Shown here piece after piece: positions 47,400-58,019 of a stretch of DNA of 64,000 nucleotides; the first letter of the stretch is position 1; each line of letters opens with the position of its first letter. A program made the translations under genes and the position numbers. The stretch spans positions 137,113,142 through 137,177,141 of the forward strand of contig CM060986.1 of assembly GCA_030765065.1 (NCBI GenBank). The letters are read 5' to 3'. The notes under the pieces were generated by a model. The model was not told the DNA's origin. It saw only the letters and a program-made list of their open reading frames with translations, and ran no database searches. The DNA is from Deroplatys truncata. Lineage: Eukaryota; Arthropoda; Insecta; Mantodea; Mantidae.

Positions 47400-48190
47400 C
47401 TTAATACAGATTGGATGATCCCATTTGTGATTCAGTAATAAAAAACCCTAAAACGAGCAATTAGCTGATGCTCTGTGATGCACACTTCAGTCAAGATGAG
47501 TTCACTTATTTAGAACTCTCCATGAAACAGAATGTGAGCAGATACAAAGGGCAAAAGAATGCAATAACAGTGGTGTTGCACTGTATGGGCAACTGAATCA
47601 GTATTATAATCCATACCAGAGGGGTTTTAATTTAATGGACAGAAGGCAAGGAATTATTTTTGAGGTAGGTAATGGAATATTAATACTCATAGCACTGCAC
47701 TTAGAATATATTTGAATGAAATGGCTGCTTTTTAAAAAGTAGTTGTGAATATGAAAATCTTTTCTCTGACTCATTAAGCAAATAGGGCGAAAAGGAGTAT
47801 ATGGGTCATATTTAAGCTCGCCAGACATCCTCATTTCAACAAAACAGTCCTCTATTAAGCATGTTTGTCCTTCCAAATACTTTGAGCCCAAAAGGACTAT
47901 AAATATCCTCTTTCAGAAAATGTGGAACTCAGCAGAGTTATTTAAACAATTTTCCTACTTAACAAAATATATGGCATTTGAAAGAATGAATAGATAGAAT
48001 GAATAGTTCAGATATTCATATTCAGTTCAAGGACCACAATATCTGGCATCACAGTCTTTCATTGGCCATTCAATTATAGTTTCCTTCCATGAATGAATGC
48101 AAATGGCAAGAAACTATCTCCTGAAGAAACAAGACTCTGGAAGTCATTGTACTGACAAAGTAAAGTTTTCAAAAGTTTTATGCAAATTTT
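47400..48190. other. Stretch without recognisable gene
   Basis: No supported exon or repeat; a 95-codon minus frame at 47604-47891 has no protein-like feature. Confidence 0.35.
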
Positions 48191-48194
48191 TGAT

Positions 48195-48662
48195 GAATAG
48201 TTCTCTAGCAATGTTACATTCAAACAACTTCCTCTACTCATTCTTCTACAAACTATTCTTAAAAACTCTTATTCTTCTGTCTACTACTTGTTAATTGAAA
48301 TTAACTTTCATTACGCATTTCATTGTAGATATAAGAAGGATATAGTAGGATAAAGTGAGTCAGATTTTTAAAAAGTAGGTCACTGTGTAATGGCTTTGAA
48401 ATTTCATGCTCTATGCATGACCATGAGAAAAAACGAATAGCAATTTATCACTTGAAAAAAGTAAAACCATTTAAAAATTCAAACCAATAACAAGGAATAG
48501 CTCAGAAATGGTTAATGCCACAAAAATTGTATTTAAAATAAATTGTGTGGTTTAATGAGATCTATATTTTTTGTGCAATTAGGCTTTTGTCTGTCTCTAA
48601 TGGTTTACAATTATGCAAAAGTCATTCAAACTGAAGAGGACTTCACAAGATGTTCACAGAAA
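48195..48662 (+). repeat. AT-run element, left half, first arm of an inverted pair
   Basis: From GCAATGTTACATTCAAACAA the left half of an older subtype is read (GTGAGTCAGATTTTTAAAAAG, GAATAGCTCAGAAATGGTTAA) up to TTCACAGAAAATG. Confidence 0.75.
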
Positions 48663-49197
48663 ATGTTCTTTTTTTTAAAAATGGGTCTAACAATTTTGAT
48701 TAAGGTACTAATATGTTTAAGATATTTGTATGACAAATAAAATGTATATTTTGAATTTACTGCAAATAGCTTGTGAAAACCTCTTTATTCTGAATGACTT
48801 TTATATAATTGGTAAACCATAGAAATAGACAAAATCTTACTATACAAAAGATGTAGATATTGTTTAAGCACATAGTTTATGTCAAACAAATATTTTTGTG
48901 GCATCAACTATTTCCAAAATATTCTTCGTTATTGGTTAGAATTTTCAAATACACTTTTTCCAAGTGGTAAGTCACTATTTTTTTTTTCTCGTGAGAGCCA
49001 TCACATAGTGATCTGCTTTTTAAAAATCTGACTATTGCTTTAGACTACTGTATCCTTCTTATACCTACAATGGATGTGAACTGTGTAATGCAAGTTTATC
49101 TTAATTAGTGAGAAGTAGACAGAAAAATAAACTTTTTAAGAATAGTTGTAGAAGAGTGAGTAGAGAAAGTCATGTGAGTGCAACACATACAATTTTT
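48663..49197 (-). repeat. AT-run element, left half, second arm of an inverted pair
   Basis: Starting at 48680 with GGTCTAACAATTTTGATTAA, the same older subtype is read on the minus strand outward to GAGTGCAACACATAC at 49190. With the preceding feature it forms a roughly 1-kb imperfect palindrome in which both TCTGATG-type ends face outward and the hairpin ends are missing. Confidence 0.75.
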
Positions 49198-49307
49198 AGA
49201 CTTGATTTCCATATCTACATACATATTGTGACTTGTGTACTTTAACATTACAGGTAAACCATTTCTCATCTACCCCTCCCTCTATAAGGTTAATCATATT
49301 ACATTTG

Positions 49308-49540
49308 GTTGGTCTGGGTGGCTCAGTTGGTTTAAGTGCTGGCCTTTTGATCCCAAGGTTGCAGGTTCAAACCAGCCCAGACTGGTGGTTTTTAAGTGTG
49401 CTTAAAAGTGACAGCCGCATGTCAATAGATTTACAAGCATGTAAAAGAACCCCTGCAAGACAAAATTCCATCACACTGGTGGTGCTGATATGATCCTGGC
49501 AATTGACAACATCGTTAAAAAATAAAATAATTTAATTTAA
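49308..49540 (+). mobile_element. tRNA-derived SINE, family S2
   Basis: The head GGTCTGGGTGGCTCAGTTGG contains an A box and GCAGGTTCAAACC a B box. The body includes GACAGCCGCATGTCAATAG and AAAAGAACCCCTGCAAGAC, and it ends in an AAATAAAATAATTTAATTTA tail. A weak duplication (ATATTACATTTGG against ATATTATGTTGGG) may flank it. Only one copy is seen here. Confidence 0.8.
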
Positions 49541-49779
49541 TATTATGTTGGGTTATTCCCACTCTAGTTGTCTACTACAATCCGAGCATAACTTATTAAA
49601 AGTCTATTTCTGACCCCTCTTCATTTCACACTGAATGTAACTTTGTTCATTGTTTTGGATTTGATGGAATTTTTTCAAGCCAGTCATGGAGAGAAGTGAT
49701 AAGGGCTGGGTGGAATTTAGTATGGAAACCTTACAAAGAACACTCTTGCAATCTAGGAGAATGAACCAATCTTTACTTT

Positions 49780-51165
49780 CTCCTACTTACGTATAAACAG
49801 AGATGCTTCAGCATACAGATGGAGGAATAAAGGGGTAAGTCATTTATTTATTTAGGGGATGCAAAAGTTGTACATGGGAAATAATTTTGTGTTAGCTGCG
49901 AAAGAAGTAAAACTACTGATTATATGCAGGAAAATTTAGGTCTGAGGCAAGTATGTAAACTGAGTTTAGCATTATTAAATTTATTTATAGATGATATTTT
50001 TAATAGAATAATGAAAAGTAATAAGTATTGTCCAGTTATAGGGAAGAAAGAGATATCAGGACACTTTTTGCAGATGATCTTATAGCAGGGGCAGTAAAAT
50101 CTGTTTAGTAATGCAAGTGCAGTTTCTTTATAAAGGAAAAGCACCCTACCCACAACTAATGACTGTAATAAATCCATCTTCACAGCCCAGAAAAGGGAAA
50201 CTTTTGATCCTTGTCCTTGTGGACCAATAGTAACTCTGATTTTAAGAAAGTGACAAACACAGTTGATTCCACATGGGGTCTCAGTTGCCAAAGTTTCAAA
50301 TTGCAGTTGTTCTGTTTCATTAGATGCAGAAGTTCACTGAATGTGTCATGATGTGGAGACCATGAGATGAAAATTTAGGATTAAATGCAAATGAAACAGT
50401 AGATTTTCAGTCAGGTGAAAATAATGGCCATGACAGTGAAGACAATAGTCTTTTTCTGAATGTTGCTCACTTCACATTTTCTTTAAAGAGAGAAGGTCAG
50501 TCTAGAAAGAGATGGTGATGTTAAAGGTTGCAACTCTGCAAAAGGACCAAGGAGTGTGTTTTAAAATGATTATAATAAGGGTTCCTCAAAGAAGGATGTC
50601 AAACAGCACATGCATGAACCGGATAGACTACTTGTCACATTTTGCACAGAGTGAGATTTATAGATGAACACTAGTAAGTCAAAATAATAGCATTTAAGAA
50701 AGGATCAAAATTAAAAAGCAGTGAAAGATGGTTTATAAATGGAGAGCCAACAGGGATACTTAGTGAAAAAATTTGATAACTTGGGGATCAGATTCTCAAG
50801 CAATGGGAAATGGGAGGCGCAGCCTAAATATGCACAATTGAAAGGAAAACTAACCATGGAAGCTGTTAGAATCAATTTATACAAAACACCCACATTGATT
50901 GGAAAAACTTTATGAAGCAGTAGTTGAGTCTAACATGTTATATGGAATAGAAATTTGAGGAGTGACAAAAGTGTGGTTAAAGATTGATGTAGTTCATAGA
51001 ATGTTTTATGGCAAAGATTTGGGTTTACCCAAGAGCTCACTAAGGGGCATAGCACTGGCAGAGATAGGAAGAGTAGGGAGAAAATGTATAATAGTAGAAA
51101 TAATTTTGAAGTTTTTGTACATATGTAAAACATTTACATGACAGTAATATGTTTATCCAGTAGAA
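49780..51165 (+). mobile_element. LINE-2 reverse transcriptase, decayed
   Basis: GLRQVCKLSLALLNLFIDDI is the RT GxxQGCxLSPxLFNLFIDDI block, followed across a frame change by FADDLIAGAVKSV at 50065-50105, the catalytic box. Further on are GTPLKQ-like remnants, then LEKLYEAVVESNMLYGIEI, a VHRMFYGKDLGLPKSS segment and LAEIGRVGRK at 51050-51080. The last block resembles the thumb region of LINEs with wxxIxxxxxRxxLGxP motifs. The 50095-50330 part does not fit well and may be an insert. It probably belongs to the same family as the 3' fragments at 5.4, 36.8 and 53.2 kb, but that link is inferred. Confidence 0.65.
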
Positions 51166-51532
51166 TTAAACTACAAGTTTCCCAATATAGGAATTGCCAA
51201 AAGAAGACAAAGCCTACCAATACAATTAAAAATATTAGCAATTAAAAACTGAACATAAATGAATAAAATAAATAAGAAAGAAGGCATGAAAAAGAACATT
51301 TTACTATCTATCATAAAGTACACTATCATAAAGATATAATAATGTATCTTTACCAATAATTGTATAGATGATTTCTCAAAATTGAAATTTAGCCTTTTAA
51401 TGCTGTAATGAGTATTTGTTTAATAAAATGTTTTTCTAATTTAAAATCATGGCAACATTTAACGAATAAGGAAGGTATTGTTTCTTTTGCACCTATCATT
51501 AAAACAATCACTGTCATGTCTTAGAAAATATA

Positions 51533-53237
51533 TTTTTACTTTCTCTACTATGTATAGTAAGTAGGGAAAGTATTACATTCCACCCAAAAATTTGATAGTG
51601 AAATTTCAGTGGAAATATATGTTTTGAGGTGCCCTGAATCCAAATAAAGCATTTTTGGAAATGTCTGTATGCGTGTCTGTCTGTCTATGAACAGCATAAC
51701 TCAAAAATGAAAAGTTGGATAAATACTAAACTTGATATTTGAGTTTAGTAACTTCCAAGGATGCGACACAAAGATTTTAAAGAAAATCACCCCACACCAG
51801 ACTACCTTTTACATGGGACATTTTTAAAAAAAAATTGATTTTCTCAAAAATGGCTCTAACAATTTTGATTAAAATACCATATGTTTAAGATATTTTCATG
51901 GCATATGAAATGCATATCTTGAATTTTTTGGGAATGTCTCCAAAAGTCCTCTTCATTCTGAATGACTTTCGCATAACTGGTAAAATTTTATTACACAAAA
52001 AATGTAGATCTCGTTAAAACACACAATTTATGTCATATAGGTTTTTACTTTTTCTACTACGTAAAGTAAGTAGGGGAAGTATTGCATTCCACCCAAAAAT
52101 TCGATACCGAGATTTCACCGGAAATACATGTTTTGAGACCCCCTGAATCCAAAAAAAATATTTTTAGAAACATGTCCGTGTGTCTGTGAACAGCATAACT
52201 CAGAAACGAACAGTCGGATAAACACCAAACTTGGTATTTAGGTTCAGTATCTTCCAGAGATGCGACATGAAGGTTTTCAAGAAAATCCCCCACCCCAGAT
52301 TACCCTTTACATGGAACATTTTTCGAAAATTTTAATTTTCTCAAAAATGGCTAACGATTTTGATTAAAATATCATATGTTTAAGATATTTTCATGACAAA
52401 TGAAATGTATATCTCAAATTTTCTGGGAATGTCTCCAAAAGTATTCTTCATTGTGAACGACTTTTGCATAACTGGTAAACCATAAGGGATAGACAAAATT
52501 TTACTACACAAAAAATGTAGATCCCGTTAAAACACACAATTTATGTCATATACATTTTTTTGTTGAGTGAACCATTTTCGAGATATTGCTTGTTCTTTCC
52601 TTAAATTTTCCAATACTTATACATTTTCTCAAATTCGTTATTCATTTTTTTAGTGTCCTGGACATCCAAAGAGAATGGAATGTGCCACATAGCGACCAGC
52701 GCTTAAAAGATTTGACTATCGCTTATAACCTACCATATTCGCCTTGCATCTACAAGAAAATTAGCAATAAGATTGACATCTCGATATCTCGATTAACATG
52801 AAGCATATGGAGAATAAGCATTTGTAAAACTAGTTTGTACAAGAGTAGAGAAAGTCATGTGAGGTAACACATCAGATTTTTTTTTCTATCAAGTGAACCA
52901 TTTCTGAAATATACCTTGTTATTTGTTTGAATTTTCCAATACTTATACTTTCTCTTCTCTCAAATGGGAATTTTTGTTTGTTTGTTTGTTTTCTTTTTTT
53001 TTGTTTTAATGTTTTGGTCATGCAAAGAGAATGGAATGCTTCACATAGCAACCAGCTCTTTAAAGATTTGACTTCCTTAAAGCCTACCATTTCCCCTTGC
53101 ACCTGGAAGAAAATTAGCAATAAGATAGTTTCCACAAATGTTTATCTCGATTAACATGAAGTAGATGGAGAATAAGCATTTGTGAAAATAGTTTGTACAA
53201 CAGTAGAGAATGTCATGTGAGTGCAACATATCAGATT
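51533..53237 (-). repeat. AT-run element, host copy interrupted by a younger copy
   Basis: The outer copy reads 51536-52044 (ACTTTCTCTACTATGTATAG to TTATGTCATATAGG) and resumes at 52876-53237 (CAAGTGAACCATTTCTG to GTGCAACATATCAGA). The break is at the same place as TTTTTTGTTAAGTGAACC in intact copies. Confidence 0.85.
52045..52875 (-). repeat. AT-run element, young nested copy
   Basis: Begins ACTTTTTCTACTACGTAAAG after five T's and ends ACACATCAGA before a run of T's, so T5 stands on both sides; about 831 bp. A 78-codon frame at 52057-52293 matches the frames of sister copies. Confidence 0.88.
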
Positions 53238-53955
53238 TTTCTTTGTGGTGCTGGATGGTGGGTGCATAAAGTTCCAAAAAAATGTAATAGGAAGAGAGAT
53301 TTGGTTTGGGAAGATGGGAAATGTGTTAGAAGAAATTGGCATGAGGAATATTTGTGTATTAGGCAAAAACAATAACAGTGGATTTTGGAAAGAAGTGAGA
53401 CTGAGAGTGGAAGACACAGAGAAAAAAAAGATATGTCAAGTGTTGAGGAATTTCAAATTGGGGGAGGGAGAAGCATGCAGATATATGTGATCAATTTGAA
53501 AGAATAGATTTTGCATGAATGCACATAGGAGTATTATTTTTAAAATGAATAGGAAATAATAGTTCAGGGAGATGTATTATGTGTAAAAGATTGGGTAGTA
53601 TTTTCCATTGTTTAATAGGATATGAAAAGGTTAAAAGTTGGAGAGATGATATATGGAACAAAAACTGGAATAATTTAAACAAAGAAATAATAGCTATTAA
53701 AAGGGCAGAAACAACGAAGATGGTGAGGACATTTTTAGGAGATGTAAGAGATAAGTGAACAAAGAGCCTATAAAGAGGGCAACAGATTGGATACATCCTG
53801 GAAAGTGAAGAGACGGTATAGTAGCTTTATACCAAACATACTAGGGGTAAGTATGGGAGCGCTAATTTATAGATTTTTAAATGGACAGTGTATTTTGTAA
53901 TATTGTATCAATGAAAGATGGAAATAAATCTATTCTAATCTATTCTGCTCTATTC
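53238..53955 (+). mobile_element. LINE-2 3' end between two AT-run elements
   Basis: Frames give KFQKNVIGREIWFGKMGNVL, then GFWKEVRLRVEDTEKKKICQ and VLRNFKLGEGEACRYM, with a decayed zinc-knuckle region after 53560. It ends in repeated TCTATTC units (53930-53955), a microsatellite-type LINE 3' tail, where the next AT-run element begins. Confidence 0.55.
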
Positions 53956-54517
53956 TATTACTTACGTATAGTAAGCAGAGGAAGTAGGTATTGCATTCCA
54001 CCCAAAAATTAAAAAATGAGATTTCACCAAAATACACGTTTTGAGTCTCCCTGAATAAAAAAAATACATGTTTAAAAAAAGGTCTGAGCTTGTGTATGTG
54101 TGTGTGTGAACAGCAAATTAAAAAGTGAAGAGTCAGTTAAATTACCAAATTTGGTATTTAAGTTCAGCATCTTCCAAGGATGTGACACAAAGATTTTCAA
54201 AAATGTTCCATACCCCAAACCACACTCTACATGAAAAAAATGTTCATTAATTCTTGATTTTCTTAAAAATTGCTCTAATTATTTTGATTAAGATATAATA
54301 TGTTTAAGATATTTGCATACAAATGAAATGTGTATCTTGAATTTTCTGGTAATAGCCTGTGAAATCCTGTCATTCTGAATGGTTTTTTATAAATGGTAAA
54401 CTGTAAGAGGTAAACAAAATGTTACTACACAAAAAAAGGAAATCATTAAAGCACACAACAATTTTTTGTGACATCATTTCCGAGGTATTATTTGTTATTG
54501 TTTTCAATTTTCAAATA

Positions 54518-55748
54518 CATGGGGTCACTCTGAAAGTTTCGAGAATGGCAACAATGAATTGTTGCTAAGCCAAAGCAGGTCCTCATAGCTTTAGATTGAA
54601 GTTCAGATAGCAAAATGGGCAAGCCTGGGTGTGCTCCAACAATGTGAAGCATCAGCACTTCTGTGTATGTGCATGCAGCTGTTGCTATGTCATACACTGG
54701 GATGGATCTCAAGAAAGAGCATTTCCGTGTGAGGATTTTTTTTACTTTAAAGTGATTTAGGGGGAGGGAGAAAGCCTTGAAAGACTGCATTAGGCATTTG
54801 GTGATCTTTACCCTTTGCAATCCATAATTTATCCATGGTTTGTAGAGTTTAGAAGAAGGGATTCTCTTGAAGATGAAGACTGCACAGGACAGTGGTTTAC
54901 AGCAACAATGAAAATGCGATGAAAGCAGAGCGCATGTTAAGAGAACATCATCATTGCATATATTATCAAATTCAAGAAGCCTTGAAAAACCTCACGTCAG
55001 GAAGCTTTGCAGTTGTTGGATCCCCCACACCTGACAAATGAGCAGAAACAGGCACGTGTACAATGGTGCCAGGAAATGATAGAAAAATTTGATGGAGGAA
55101 GATCCAAAAACATATTTGACATCGTAACAGGTGACAAAAGCTGGATATACCAGTGTGATGCAGAAACCAAGTGGCAGTCATTGATCTGGATCTTTCCAGG
55201 AGAGGATAACCCTACAAAATTGAGGCTACCAAGAAGTGTTGCCAAGAAAATGATCTATTCGTTCATCTCAGCTGGTGGCCATATTCACCTGAAGGACAAG
55301 ACACTGTCACTGCCAGATAGTACACCACAAAATGTCTGCCACAAGCCTTTAATGGACTGAGAGCAAAGCATCCTAAAACTGATCTGTGTGGAATTTTGTT
55401 GCACCATGACAATGCCTTTGCCCACACTGCACTAGAAACAACCCAATTTCTGCAGGAGTTAGGAATCAAATGTTTGTCACATCCTTCCTATAGTCTAGAT
55501 CTGGTCCCATGTGTTTTTTTTTCTATTCTCCAAAATTAAAGGAAAAATATTTCAGATCAACAATTTGAATCATCTGAAGCTGTAGTATGAAGAATGTATT
55601 TGCACTCTCTCCAAAGATGGTTGGCATTCTGAATTTGAAAAATGATATGAAAGGATGTGACATTGTATAGAATGCAAGATGCAATGATCAGATCTAAATT
55701 TTTAAAATGTTATTGTGCTCATTCTCGAAACTTTCAGAGTGACCCTCA
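54518..55748 (+). mobile_element. Mariner element with both TIRs, inactive
   Basis: The element is 1231 bp between two TA dinucleotides. Its ends GGGTCACTCTGAAAGTTTCG (54522) and CGAAACTTTCAGAGTGACCC (to 55745) are inverted repeats of about 26 bp. The plus-strand transposase has ARVQWCQEMIEKFDGG, IVTGDKSWIY (first catalytic Asp kept), TKLRLPRSVAKKMIYSF and LHHDNAFAHTALETTQFLQE (second Asp kept), then HPSYSLDLVPCVFF, where mariners normally have PCDF, so the third Asp is Val. Frame changes follow the 117-codon open piece at 55007-55360. The N-terminal part is weak. Confidence 0.9.
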
Positions 55749-55823
55749 TAGTTAGTAGTTTTTTAAAGTAGTAGTCACTAGGTATTCTTTTTTTCTTGTG
55801 GTCATGCAAAGAGCAGGGAATTT

Positions 55824-56117
55824 TTTTGTTTTTTGAGGGGATCTTCAGTGATCAAGGACCAATTAGCCATTAGGAGGTCATATTTCTTGCTTGCTTTGAT
55901 GATTAATTAACATTCTTTAACTGGATAGGTCATATTGGATGGTAAATGAACAAAATGGTTGAAATGATCCTCAAATGGGCCTGGGCTCCTGGAGGTTAGA
56001 GTTACCCGACATTTGTCTTCTCAGGATAAGGGAAAACCTTATCCAGGTAACTCACTCTAACGGAGATTTGAACTCGGGACCTCTTGAATGTGAGGCAGAC
56101 ACACCACAGAGCTAGAC
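55824..56117 (-). mobile_element. tRNA-derived SINE, family S4
   Basis: On the minus strand the head GCTGTCTAGCTCTGTGGTGT has an A-box-like word and GAGTTCAAATC a B box. The body runs through GGTAACTCTAACCTCC to an A-rich tail CCTCAAAAAACAAAAAAATT. Imperfect duplications AGCAGGGAATTT (55812-55823) and AGCATGGGATTT (56118-56129) flank it. Confidence 0.75.
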
Positions 56118-56280
56118 AGCATGGGATTTCAAAGCCATCACATATCAATCCGCTTTTTAAAAAATCTGACTATTACTTTAGCCTACTGTAGGTACTCTTC
56201 TTATACCTACAATGAATAGTAAATGTGTAATGAAAGTTTATCTCAGCTAACAAGAAGCAGACAAAAGAATAAGCCTTTTT

Positions 56281-57112
56281 ACTTTCTCTACTATGTATAG
56301 TAAGTAGGGGAAGTATTGTATTCTACCCAAAAATTTGATACCGAGATTTCACCGGAAATATATGTTTTGAGGCCCCCTGAATCCAAAAAAAGCATTTTTG
56401 GAAACATGCCCATGTGTGTGTGTCTGTGAACAGCATAACTCAGAAACAAACAGTCGGATAAACACCAAACTTGGTATTTAGGTTCAGTATCTTCGAGAGA
56501 TGCGACACGAAGGTTTTCAAGAAAGTCCCCCACCCCAGATTACCCTTTACATGGAACATTTTTCGAAAATTTTAATTTTCTCAAAAATGACTGTAACGAT
56601 TTTGATTAAAGTATCATATGTTTAAGATATTTTCACGACAAATGAAATGTATATCTCAAATTTTCCAGGAATGTTTCCAAAAGCATTCTTCATTGTGAAC
56701 AACTTTTTCACAACTGGTAAACCAGAAGAGATAGACAAACTTTTACTACATAAAAAATGTAGATCGCGTTAAAATACACAATTTATATCATATAATTTTT
56801 TTTTGTTGGGTGAACCATTTTCGAGATATTGCTTGTTATTACCTTAAATTTTCCAATACTTATACTTTCTCAAATTCGTTTTTCATCCTTTTTTTTGTCC
56901 TGGTAATGCAAAGAGAATGAAATACTCTACATAGCAACCAGCTCTTAAAATATTTGACTATCGCTTAAAGCCTACCAATTCCCCTTGCATCTACAAGAAA
57001 ATTAGCAATAAGATTAACATCTCGATTAACATGAAGCATATGGAGAATAAGTGTTTGTAAAAATAGTTTGTACAAGAGTAGAGAAAGTCATGTGAGTGTA
57101 ACACATCAGATT
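56281..57112 (-). repeat. AT-run element, young nested copy
   Basis: Begins ACTTTCTCTACTATGTATAG and ends ACACATCAGA, with CTTTTT before it and TTTTTAAG after it. The uninterrupted sister sequence at 49130 reads CTTTTTAAG, so five T's appear duplicated. About 832 bp; an 80-codon frame is preserved. Confidence 0.88.
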
Positions 57113-57179
57113 TTTAAGACTAGTATATACAAGAGTGAGTTGATAAGGTCATGTGATTGCAACACATGAGATTTTTCAA

Positions 57180-57780
57180 TCATAGAACCATAGCCAGTTC
57201 ATGGTATGACTGAGAAACAGATTAATGGCCTTTCTGTTCAGAACTTTACATATATTATTTGCGTCAAGGACATGTGCGGTGATTGTGAATCCCTGAACAT
57301 TCTAAAAGCCTCCTCAAGAATGACACTGACCATTTTGTCTGTCAGTGGGGTAAATGTATGTATTAACATTTACAGTGATTGCTCTACAGGTAGCAACTAT
57401 TCAGTATGTTTTGGCTTCTGATTCACTTGTATTTGACTGCACTCACACCTGTCTACTTGTAACTGTATAGGGATTGTTTTAATAATGCTTATTTAATTAT
57501 AAACATATGCTCAATTGCAAAGACAGCATAATATTTAAATCAACAACAACAACAACAAAAAGAAAGTATAACACCAACTGTGGTGGGAATTAAAGCATCC
57601 GAGTTCTGCTACTGCTTCCATAATAGTTATGCATTCCTGGGTTTCTAGGTATGAAGTTAAGCTTGAAAATGTTCCATTATAGAACTCTCCATTTGGGAAA
57701 AGTTATTCATTCATAAGAAGAAGCACAATATATTAAAATTTGAAGTCTCATGTATAAAGTATCTCATTACACAGTATATC
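57180..57780. other. Stretch without recognisable gene
   Basis: No supported exon or repeat apart from a short (CAA)n at 57541-57558. Confidence 0.35.
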
Positions 57781-57930
57781 CAACCACAGAATACCATCTA
57801 CTGGTCACAAGAGGAAGCACAGCAGTGAATCCAGGCTGATGATGGAGACAACAGTCTCTGAAACATGTCCCAGTAAGTCTGGTGAAAAAGTGGAGCTAGA
57901 AGAATAAAATCTTAATTTTTGTGTTTGGTT
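57780..57930 (+). repeat. Possible Penelope-related fragment with hammerhead-like motif
   Basis: The core reads GGCTGATGATGGAGACAACA then GTCTCTGAAACATGTC. This has CTGATGA, a possible stem II with loop, and GAAAC, the word order of a hammerhead core. A very similar order occurs in the hairpin insert at 33144-33404. The first stem II pair is not canonical, so it may be a decayed or coincidental motif. Confidence 0.4.
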
Positions 57931-58019
57931 AGTTACTTTTCTGGTAATAGTTAACAGTTGATATCACATGATTTCCATATCACATATGTACGTAAGGTTG
58001 TACAGTCATTTAAAACTTA

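Larger units (their letters stand above)
53957..57175 (-). repeat. AT-run element, old host copy split by three insertions
   Basis: Outer pieces are 53957-54517, 55749-55823, 56118-56280 and 57113-57175; they join into one minus-strand copy that matches the 48.2-49.2 kb subtype (CACATATCAATCCGCTTTTT, AATAAGCCTTTTT, then AAGACTAGTATATACAAG). The inserts are a mariner (54518-55748), a SINE (55824-56117) and a young AT-run element (56281-57112). The pieces only make sense as one old element interrupted three times. Confidence 0.75.

Noticed and set aside
49920-50291. 123-codon minus-strand frame with words such as GPQGQGSKVSLFWAV
   Set aside because: It overlaps a plus-strand LINE RT region. 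The words seemed vaguely familiar, but I could not assign a family, so it was not called; it might be an insert.
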